Below are positions 36,997-44,840 of a stretch of DNA of 64,000 nucleotides, in pieces (position 1 is the first letter of the stretch; every line of letters starts with the position of its first letter). The notes beneath the pieces were generated by a model. It saw only the letters and a list, made by a program, of their open reading frames with translations, searched no databases and was not told the origin of the DNA. Both the position numbers and the translations under genes were made by a program. Origin of the DNA: Blastococcus mobilis (GTDB lineage: Bacteria; Actinomycetota; Actinomycetes; Mycobacteriales; Geodermatophilaceae); assembly GCF_900188025.1 (NCBI RefSeq), contig NZ_FZNO01000008.1:62001-126000 (forward strand), read 5' to 3'.

Positions 36997-38610
36997 ATGA
37001 GCAACGAGGTGCAGGTAGGCGACCTGCTCGATCTCCCGACGCTGGCCGGCACCACGGTCGTCGCGGGCAGTTCCGGTCTGGAGCGGCGCGTCTACAACGT
37101 CAGCGTCGTCGCGGGCACCGAGATAACTCAGTGGGTGAAGCCCGGGGCCGCCCTGCTCTCCACCGGGCATCCTCTGCGTGACAGTGCAGACTCGATGTGC
37201 GATGTGATCCGGGAGCTGGATGCGCGCTCCGTGGCGTGCCTGGCGATCCGCCTGGGAAGCTACCTCGACGACTTCCCACCGGGGCTGCTGGAGACCGCGG
37301 AGGAGGTGGGCCTGCCCGTCATCCGGCTGACCGACTCCTTCGCCTTCGACGACATCATCATCGACGTCCTCCGCCGCATCAACTCCGCCCTGCTCGCCGA
37401 CCTGGACCTGGCCGAACGCGTACACGCGGCGCTGTCCGACATCGTGATGAGTGGAGGGACCGCCGGCCGGGTGGCCAGCGAGGCGGCACGACTGCTCGGC
37501 GCGGAGGTGAATCTCCTCGATCCGATCGGCGGGGCGATCCCGCCGTCAGAGGCTCAGGGCACGCCGTCCACGGGCGACTGGCGGGCCCTGGAGTCCTCGG
37601 CCCGCGACCCCCGCACGGGCACCGAGCCGTTCGAATACGTCGTGCTGCGCCTCGGGGGTCCCGCCAATCTGCTCGGCTACCTCACCGCCCGGCGAACCGA
37701 CCGTCCGTTCAGCGCGGTGGAGGTCCGGGCATTGGAACGTTCGGCCGCAGTGGCCGCCCTCGCCCTGTCCCAGCAGGCTGCTGTGCGGGACGTCGAGGCG
37801 CAGTTCCAGAGCGAGATACTCACTCGTTTGCTGCGGGGGGAGTTCGACGAGGTCGACGCCGCCGCGAGCCGCCTCCACGAGCTCGGCTGGCGGCTGAGCT
37901 GTCCGCTGGTTGTCGCGGCGATCGGCGTCTGGCCCCTCGACGGCCGCCGGCTGCGTGACCCCCGAGCGGTGCTGTGGTTGCGCTCCACTGGTCTGGCCCT
38001 GCTCCGCCAGGCCCTACAAAGCCCGTCCGGCACCGGAGCCAGCGGCATGGTCGGCCACCATCTCACCGCAGTCCTCCCGGCGCCCGACCGCCCCCGGCTG
38101 GAGGACGCGCTCCAGTCGGTGATCGACAAGTTTCACCGCCGGACGGCAGAAGAGCTCAGCCACGGCATCAGCGCCGGCCTGAGCGCCGACTGCTCGGAGC
38201 TGCAGGACGCTCCGCGGGCCCTCCGCCAGGCGCTGGTCGCGGTGCGGGCGGGCGGACGGCGATCCCGGCCGTCCCGGCCGTGCTCGTTCACGGAGCTCGG
38301 CGCCCTCGGCCTCGTGCTGGCCGCGGCCGGAGACGACGACACCGCGGATCTCGTCGCCCAGGTGCTCGCGCCTCTGGACCGGCTGCCCGCCCGGGAAGCG
38401 GACGGGTTGCTCGCCACCTTGCGCGCGCTCGTGGCCGAGAACATGAACTTCGTCGACGCGGCACGTGCGCTGCACTGCCACTACAACACCGTTCGGCACC
38501 GCGTGCACCGGCTGGAGGAGCTGCTCGGACCGTTCTCGACGGATGCCGACCTGTGGGTGAACATCTCGCTGGCGCTGCGGCTGCGTGAGTTCGCGGCGGA
38601 GAGCGGCTAG
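36997..38610 (+). CDS. PucR-family transcriptional regulator
   Basis: This 537-residue regulator has the N-terminal PucR sensory domain (about 5-125, VGDLLDLPTLAGTTVVAG), a central CdaR-type GGDEF-like region (about 270-400), and a C-terminal PucR helix-turn-helix (about 480-530, AENMNFVDAARALHCHYNTV then RHRVHRLEELL). PucR proteins control purine, nucleobase and other N-compound catabolism. Its position 48 bp after the Mo-hydroxylase, on the same strand, makes it the likely pathway-specific regulator. Confidence 0.9.
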   Translation: MSNEVQVGDLLDLPTLAGTTVVAGSSGLERRVYNVSVVAGTEITQWVKPGAALLSTGHPLRDSADSMCDVIRELDARSVACLAIRLGSYLDDFPPGLLETAEEVGLPVIRLTDSFAFDDIIIDVLRRINSALLADLDLAERVHAALSDIVMSGGTAGRVASEAARLLGAEVNLLDPIGGAIPPSEAQGTPSTGDWRALESSARDPRTGTEPFEYVVLRLGGPANLLGYLTARRTDRPFSAVEVRALERSAAVAALALSQQAAVRDVEAQFQSEILTRLLRGEFDEVDAAASRLHELGWRLSCPLVVAAIGVWPLDGRRLRDPRAVLWLRSTGLALLRQALQSPSGTGASGMVGHHLTAVLPAPDRPRLEDALQSVIDKFHRRTAEELSHGISAGLSADCSELQDAPRALRQALVAVRAGGRRSRPSRPCSFTELGALGLVLAAAGDDDTADLVAQVLAPLDRLPAREADGLLATLRALVAENMNFVDAARALHCHYNTVRHRVHRLEELLGPFSTDADLWVNISLALRLREFAAESG

Positions 38611-38759
38611 AGCCGAGCCGCGACGCGCGGTGTCGGTTCTCGACATCCGGCCGGCCCGCGCCGGTGAGTCCTCGACGTTCCGCTACCCGAGCCGCACTTC
38701 TAGCGTCATCGGCGTCCCGCGCTCGACCGCGGGACGCCGCCGACCGCGAGGAGACCGGG

Positions 38760-39985
38760 ATGACCACCCCGCCGCCCGCCGCTCCGGGAGTGCTCGAGTG
38801 CGAGGGCTTCGAGCTCGTCGGCTACTGCGACCTGGACGGCCGGCCCGGGTTCAAGCTCGCGCTGCACGAGCGGGACGGCCGATGGCTGCTCTACACCGGT
38901 CACCTCTGGGAGAGCGGCTGGTCGGTGGTCGACGTGACGGACCCTGCGAACCCCACAGTGGTGCATCGGATGAGCGGACCCGACACCACGTGGACCATCC
39001 AGGTCCAGGCGGCCGATGACCTGCTCGTCACGGCCCTGGAGCGGCCGGTGCCGGGCTGGGGGGTCCCTGAGGGGGCACCGTTCGAGGAAGGCGTCGTGCT
39101 CTGGGACCTGTCCGATGACCCGGCGAAGCCGCGCCCGGTCGGCCGGTGGCGCACCGGCTCGTACGGGACGCACCGCAATTTCTACGCCGGTGGCCGGTAC
39201 GCCTACCTAACGGCGGCGGGCCCGGATCAGGTCGGCCAGTGCCTGGTAATCCTCGACGTCTCCGATCCTGCCGAGCCTCGGGAGGTCTCGCGCTGGGCCT
39301 GGCCAAACCAGATTGGCCCCGATCAGCCCGCGCTCGCCTACCTGCACGGCCCCGCCTACGTCGACGGTGACCTCGCCTACCTGCCCTACGGGCGCGTAGG
39401 TCTGGTCGTCCTCGACGTCTCCGAGGCGACCGACCCCCGCCTTGTGGGGCTCCTCCGGTTCGGCGACCTCGGCAGCTTCCTCGGGTTGCATTCGGCCGTC
39501 CCCGTCCCGACCGCCGCGTGCTGGTTGCCAACAGCGAGGCCATCGAGGAGGGCGGCCGCGAGCCGCTCAACTACGTGTTCGTCGTCGACGTCGCCGATCC
39601 CGCGGCACCCCGCGTCCTCAGCTCGTTCCCGGTCCCACAGCCCCAGCTCGGCCTGCCCTACGCCAGTTACTACGACAAGGGCGGCCGCTTCGGCCCGCGC
39701 AACCAGCACCATCACCAGGGCAATCCCGCACACTTCCAGCTGCGTGACCACGTGCTCCTGACGTACTTCAACGCGGGTCTGCGGCTGTTCGACATCAGCG
39801 ACCCGCGGGAGCCAGTCGAGGCCGGCTGGTTCGTCCCGGAAGACCCCGCGGAGCGCCGCGGCGTGCCGCCCACGGAGCTCGTCACGCAGTTCGAGGACGT
39901 GATCGTCGACGCCCGCGGCTCCATCTACTGCACCGACAAGAACCACGGCGTCTTCGTCCTGCGCTACGGCCCGGGATTGCGCTGA
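38760..39985 (+). pseudogene. LVIVD-repeat protein gene with a -1 frameshift
   Basis: Two frames together encode a protein of about 408 residues with LVIVD-like beta-propeller repeats (LVILDVSDPAEPREV, LVVLDVSEATDPRLV, VFVVDVADPAAPRVL, LRLFDISDPREPVEA). The first frame runs from ATG 38760 (after CGAGGAGA) to about 39515 (HSAVPVPT), and the homology then continues in the -1 frame from about 39515 (RVLVANSEAIEEGG) to 39985. One missing base near GACCGCCGCG at 39509-39520 explains it. It may be a real lesion, a sequencing error, or less likely a programmed shift. Function unknown; it lies inside the catabolic block. Confidence 0.8.
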
Positions 39986-40022
39986 CCCACCAACCAGCAC
40001 CCTCGACCATCGGAGGAAATCG

Positions 40023-41090
40023 GTGCCCGACGCGAAGCTGATGCAGGTTCTCCGCATCCACGCCGGCCGGCTGGTCGGCGACGGGCTGCCATTGCCCGAC
40101 GTGCAGGCCGCGGAGAGCCGGCTGCAGTCTTGGGAGGAGTGGTTCGACTTCTGGGCCGCACGGGGAGCGGCGTACGAGGCGCTCGGCGACGATGCCCTGG
40201 CGGCGGGGCACAGGCTGACCGCCGGCCGGCTGTTCTGGTTCGGCTCGATGGCCTACCACTACGCGCAGTTCCTGTGGTGGCAGGACCCGGAACGGAAGAC
40301 GTCGGGCCAGCGGGAGAAGGTCCACCTCTACGACCGGGCTGCCCCACTGCTGCGTCCGCCCGCGCGGCGGTTCGCGGTCCCCGTCAACGGCATGGAGGTG
40401 CCGGGGTTCCTCCGTCTCCCCGAGGGCCCGGGCCCGCACCCCTGCGTGATCCTTCTCGGGGGACTGGAGAGCACCAAGGAGGAGAGCCTGCTGTTCGAGG
40501 AACTGTGCCTCGAGCGCGGCCTGGCCACCTGTGCCTTCGACGGCCCCGGGCAGGGCGAGTTCATGGTGCAGAGCCCGCTCCGGCCGGACTTCGAGCGGTT
40601 CACCTCCGCGGTCGTCGACTTCCTCCTGGACGAGCCCGCCATCGCCGGGGACCGGATCGGCGTGCTGGGCCGGAGCCTCGGCGGCTACTACGCGGCCCGC
40701 TCCGCCGCCTCCGACGAGCGGCTGCGCGCGTGCGGGGTGTGGGGCGCGTTCTTCGACCTGTCGTTCTTCGACGACCTGTCGCCCAGCGCGGCAGCCGGCT
40801 TCGCCTACGTCGCGGGCTACCCCGACCCCGCCGCCGCGCGGGACTTCCTCCAGCGCTCGATCGACCTGTCCGACGTGGCGGCGCAGCTCCGGTGCCCGAC
40901 CTACGTCCTCCACGGCGGTGCCGACGACCTCATTCCGGTGGCGCAGGTTGACCGCCTCCGGGACGCCCTGCCGTCGGATGCGGACGTCGTCTGGGACATC
41001 CCGCCGGAGGGCAATCACTGCTGCCACAACTTGCACCACCTCGTGCGCCCCCGGATGGCCGACTGGCTCGTCGATCGGCTGACGTCCTGA
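40023..41090 (+). CDS. Alpha/beta hydrolase similar to 2,6-dihydropseudooxynicotine hydrolase
   Basis: This 355-residue serine hydrolase has a helical N-terminal cap (about 1-120) and a core with nucleophile Ser218 (GRSLGG), Asp301 (HGGADD) and His332 (PEGNHCCHN). Length, cap and the positions of the triad resemble the C-C bond-cleaving 2,6-dihydropseudooxynicotine hydrolase of nicotine degradation, but that substrate is not implied. In this context it may cleave a ring-opened N-heterocycle. It follows the LVIVD gene by 37 bp with a CGGAGGAAAT ribosome-binding site. Confidence 0.85.
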   Translation: MPDAKLMQVLRIHAGRLVGDGLPLPDVQAAESRLQSWEEWFDFWAARGAAYEALGDDALAAGHRLTAGRLFWFGSMAYHYAQFLWWQDPERKTSGQREKVHLYDRAAPLLRPPARRFAVPVNGMEVPGFLRLPEGPGPHPCVILLGGLESTKEESLLFEELCLERGLATCAFDGPGQGEFMVQSPLRPDFERFTSAVVDFLLDEPAIAGDRIGVLGRSLGGYYAARSAASDERLRACGVWGAFFDLSFFDDLSPSAAAGFAYVAGYPDPAAARDFLQRSIDLSDVAAQLRCPTYVLHGGADDLIPVAQVDRLRDALPSDADVVWDIPPEGNHCCHNLHHLVRPRMADWLVDRLTS

Positions 41091-41196
41091 CCGGCTAGCA
41101 GGCTCTCCCAGTGCCGCGACGTGGCGGCCGACGGAGAGCCCGGGCTCAGCCGGTCTGACGGTTGCCGGGCCCGCTGGTCACCGGCAAGGTGGACGG

Positions 41197-42092
41197 ATGG
41201 GAGCGCTGCGCGTGGCCGTCCTCGGACCCGGCGGCGTCGGCGGCCTGGTCGGGACCCTCCTCGCCCGGCAGGGGCACGCCGTCACCTGCCTCGCCGGCCC
41301 CGGCACCGCGGCGCACATCGAGCGCCACGGGGGCTGCGGCTGGTCAGCGACCGGTACGGGGAGGTGACCGCACCGGCCTCCGGCGCCGAGCTGCTGACCG
41401 AGCCGGTCGACGTGTGCCTGGTGACGCCGAAGGCGACCCGGCTGGAGGAGGCGCTCGACCGGGTCCCGGCCCCGGCGGTCCGCGACGCCGTCCTGGTGCC
41501 GCTGCTCAACGGCCTCGAGCACATGGCGCTGCTCCGCCAGCCGCTGCTCCGCCAGCGCTACCCGGATGCCCGCGTCGTCGCGGGCGCCATCCGCCTGGTG
41601 GCCAGCCGGACCGGACCGGGAGCGGTGCGGCACGAAGGGAGCCTGGCCGCCGTCCAGCTGGCCCCGGGCGCGGAAGCCCTCGCCGCCGCGCTGGCCGACG
41701 CCGGGCTCGACGTCGCCGTCCGCCCCGACGAGACCGGGCTGCTCTGGGACAAGCTGGCCTTCCTGGCCCCGGTCGCGCTGCTCACCACGACGCTCGACGC
41801 GCCGCTGGGCGCCGTCCGCAAGCAACTCGGGGACGACCTGCGCGCGCTCGTGGAGGAGGTGGCGGCGGTCGCCCGGGCCGAGGGGGCGGACGCCGACGCC
41901 GCCGCGACCCTCGCGTTCATGGCGACCGTGCCCGCCGTGATGACCTCCTCGCTCCAGCGCGACACCGCCGCCGGCCACGAGACCGAGCTGGAGGCGATCG
42001 GCGGCGCGGTGCTGCGCGCCGCCGATCGGCACGGCGTCGACGTCCCGGTCACCACCCGCGTGGTCGAGCACCTGCGCGCCCGCCTGGCGTGA
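41197..42092 (+). pseudogene. 2-dehydropantoate 2-reductase-like gene with a frameshift
   Basis: The N-terminal Rossmann part (LRVAVLGPGGVGGLVGTLLA) starts at ATG 41197. The continuation (LRLVSDRYGEVTAPASGAEL up to LRARLA) is in the -1 frame and ends at 42092. The break falls in a run of five G at 41329-41333; six G would restore the frame and give HGGLRLVSD. Assembled length is about 298 residues, normal for ketopantoate reductase-like proteins, with the catalytic Lys in LLWDKLAFLAPVALL. As written it is broken; homopolymer error is a real alternative. It may belong to the accessory block and not to pantothenate synthesis. Confidence 0.8.
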
Positions 42093-42099
42093 GGCGGGG

Positions 42100-43044
42100 T
42101 CAGGCCCGGGCGCGGATCGCGGCGAGCCAGGCGTCGGCCTCGGCGAAGGCGGGGTCGTCCGCCATCGCTGGCACCGGCCGGTTCTGGCGGCCGTCCGCCC
42201 GCGGGTAGGAGCCGAGGAAGCGGACGTCCTCGCACACGCGGTGCAGCGCGGCGAGTGCCTCGCCCACCCGGCGGTCGGCCACGTGCCCCTCGCAGTCGAG
42301 GGAGAACGAGTACACCCACTTCCGCTCCCGGGTGGGCCGGGACTCGATCCGGGTCAGTGAGATGTCACGGACGGAGAACTCGCGGAGCACGTCGAGCAGC
42401 GCGCCGGTCCGGTCCTCGACGACGACGACGAGCGAGGTCTTGTCGTTGCCTGTGGGAGCCGGCAGGACTCCGGCCGGCTCGACGAGGACGAACCGGGTCG
42501 CCGCCCCGGGGTGGTCGGCCAGATCCTCCACCACGGGGACCAGGCCGTAGCGCTCGGCGGCGATCGGGGCGCAGACGGCGGCGTCGTACTCCCCCGCCGC
42601 CACGGCCTCGGCGGCGGCGGCGGTGGACGACGTCGGCAGCGGGACGACGTCCGGGAGCAGCTCGGCCAGCCGGCCGGCGGTCTGGGCGAGCGCATGCGGA
42701 TGGCTGGCCACCGAACGCACGGCGGAGAGCTCGGTCCCCGGGCGGGCGGCCAGGACGAAGACGACGTCGAGGAAGACCTCGCGGGTGATCACCAGCGGCT
42801 CGCCGTCGGCCAGCCCGTCCATGGTGGCCGGCACCGAACCCTCGACGGAGTTCTCCAGCGGGACCAGCGCCGCGTCGGTGTCCCCCGAACGGACGGCGGC
42901 CAGCGCGGCCGGGACACTCGGCTGGGGGTACCTGGCTCCCTCCGAGGAGGCAACGGCGATGCTGAGCGCTGCTTCGGCGAAGGTACCCTCGGGCCCGAGA
43001 TAGGCGAACCGCGTCGGCGGCGTACTGGGTGACATCCCGGGCAT
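42100..43044 (-). CDS. pheA: Prephenate dehydratase
   Basis: This 314-residue enzyme converts prephenate to phenylpyruvate in phenylalanine synthesis. The catalytic domain starts RFAYLGPEGTFAEAAL and includes VPLENSVEGSV and LPTSSTAAAAEAV. The C-terminal ACT domain (about 205-285) has GALLDVLREF and the allosteric IESRPT motif, so feedback control by phenylalanine is expected. It is the monofunctional form, without chorismate mutase. The start may be MPGMSPS at 43044 or four residues inside. It is divergent from a GGDEF gene. Confidence 0.95.
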   Translation of the reverse strand: MPGMSPSTPPTRFAYLGPEGTFAEAALSIAVASSEGARYPQPSVPAALAAVRSGDTDAALVPLENSVEGSVPATMDGLADGEPLVITREVFLDVVFVLAARPGTELSAVRSVASHPHALAQTAGRLAELLPDVVPLPTSSTAAAAEAVAAGEYDAAVCAPIAAERYGLVPVVEDLADHPGAATRFVLVEPAGVLPAPTGNDKTSLVVVVEDRTGALLDVLREFSVRDISLTRIESRPTRERKWVYSFSLDCEGHVADRRVGEALAALHRVCEDVRFLGSYPRADGRQNRPVPAMADDPAFAEADAWLAAIRARA

Positions 43045-43154
43045 CCGACGAGGGTAGTGCGGGCGGGTGGGGCAGGTTCCCCACCCGGGGGAACTGCCTC
43101 GTCACCGGCAGACCCGGCCGTCCGGCGGCTGGCCGACCCGTCAGTGGAGGATGT

Positions 43155-44840
43155 GTGGTCCCCAGCCCGGCCCGTGTCGCTTCCGGCGACCTGACGGCCG
43201 CGCTGTGGCGCCTGCTGGACGCGAGCTCGCGCGAGGACTCCACCACCTTCCTCGCCCTCCTCGACGAGACCGAGACGACCCTCGGGGGGACCACCGAGCC
43301 GCGGTGGACGGCGTGGCGCCACGCGCTCGCCGCGCGGCGGGGACTGCTCGAGAGCGACCCGGAGGCCGCGGCCGAGGCGGTCTCGGCCGCCCGCGACGCC
43401 CTCGACACGTGCCCGCCGTCGGCGGAGACCGCCCTGACCCTGGCCTACCTGGCCCACGTCGAGGTCACCGCCGACCACTTCGACGCCGCGATGCTGCTGG
43501 CCGTCGACGCCAGCCTCCTGACCGAGGGCCCCACGGCCGGTGAGCCTTCCCGCGCCCTCCACCAGGCCCACCGGTGGCTGTCGCTGGCCCTGTCGGGGCT
43601 GGATCTCGAGGAGCTGGCCGTCTCCCACGCCGGCCGGGGCCACCGGATCGCCGCCGTGCTGCCCGATCTCGCCGACCAGTGGCAGCTGCTGCAGCTGGCG
43701 GCCCAGCAGCACGCCGAGCTGGCCCAGACCCTCCGCCGACGCGGCGACTCCGAGCGGGCCCGCGCGCTGGCCGCCGTCGCCATCGCCCAGGCGACCGAGG
43801 CGCGCGAGATGGCCTGGGAGCCCGACCCGGCGGACGCCGACCTGCTCGACGTCGTCCAGGCGTGGGCCATGACGTGCACCGACGAACTCGACCGGGCCCT
43901 GGGCCCCCTGCGCCGGGTGCGCCGCCGGGTCCAGCAGCACGGCGGGATGTGGCTGCGCGGGTACACTGACCTGGCCCTCGCCCGCCTGCTGGTGCGGATC
44001 GCCCGCCGCGACAACGACGACGAGTACGGCGAGGAGGCGGTCGGCCTCCTGGTGGACGCGGCCGGCGGCTTCGTCGCGTCGGGCGACCGCCGCCGCTACC
44101 GGCAGTGCCTGCTGGAGCTCGGCCAGAACTCCGCCGACCTGGGCCGGCCCGCCGAGGCCCTGCACTGGCTGGAGGCATACCGGGCCGACACCGGCCGGGC
44201 ACATTCCCGCGGCCGCGAGATGTGGGCGGAGATGTTCGTCCGCCGGAGCCGGCTCCGGGAGGCCGAACGCCAGGCGGCGCTGCTCCGCCGGCACGCCCTC
44301 GAGGACCCGCTCACCGGCCTCGGCAACCGGCGCAGCGCCGAACGCCGGCTGGGCGCCATGCGGCTGGGCGAGGAACCGCTGTCGCTGGCCGTCGTGGACG
44401 TGGACCGGTTCAAGGAGGTCAACGACGACACCTCGCACACCCACGGGGACGCCGTCCTGCGCCGGGTGGCCGACCTGCTGCGGGAGCACAGCCGGACCGG
44501 TGACGAGGTGTACCGGTGGGCGGGGGACGAGTTCCTCGTCGTCCTGCCGACGGCGACCGAGGCACAGGCCGTCGTCGTGATGGAGCGGCTGCGGTCGGCC
44601 GTCGCGGCCGCCGACTGGTCGGACCTGATCCCGGGCCCGGTGACGGTGAGCATCGGGGTGGCGACGGCGCCGGCGGTCGACGAGGGGCAGCCGGCGACGG
44701 TCGTGGGCTGGAGGGCACTGTTCGACACCGCCGACCTCAACCTGTTCTCCGCCAAGCGCAGCGGCCGCAACCGCGTGCGGGCCCCGGGCGGCGCGCCGGG
44801 CGAGGACGAGTCCGACGACCCCGCGCGGGACCCCGCGTGA
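43155..44840 (+). CDS. TPR-like diguanylate cyclase
   Basis: This 561-residue protein has a helical TPR-like N-terminal part (about 1-370) and a GGDEF domain (about 385-545) that should make cyclic di-GMP. The signature is AGDEF at 456-460, with RTGD five residues before it, which is the I-site for product inhibition. DVDRFKEVNDD supplies the Mg-binding Asp. No transmembrane segment or EAL domain is present. GTG 43155 follows GTGGAGG. It overlaps the next, paralogous gene by 4 bp (GTGA). Confidence 0.9.
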   Translation: MVPSPARVASGDLTAALWRLLDASSREDSTTFLALLDETETTLGGTTEPRWTAWRHALAARRGLLESDPEAAAEAVSAARDALDTCPPSAETALTLAYLAHVEVTADHFDAAMLLAVDASLLTEGPTAGEPSRALHQAHRWLSLALSGLDLEELAVSHAGRGHRIAAVLPDLADQWQLLQLAAQQHAELAQTLRRRGDSERARALAAVAIAQATEAREMAWEPDPADADLLDVVQAWAMTCTDELDRALGPLRRVRRRVQQHGGMWLRGYTDLALARLLVRIARRDNDDEYGEEAVGLLVDAAGGFVASGDRRRYRQCLLELGQNSADLGRPAEALHWLEAYRADTGRAHSRGREMWAEMFVRRSRLREAERQAALLRRHALEDPLTGLGNRRSAERRLGAMRLGEEPLSLAVVDVDRFKEVNDDTSHTHGDAVLRRVADLLREHSRTGDEVYRWAGDEFLVVLPTATEAQAVVVMERLRSAVAAADWSDLIPGPVTVSIGVATAPAVDEGQPATVVGWRALFDTADLNLFSAKRSGRNRVRAPGGAPGEDESDDPARDPA

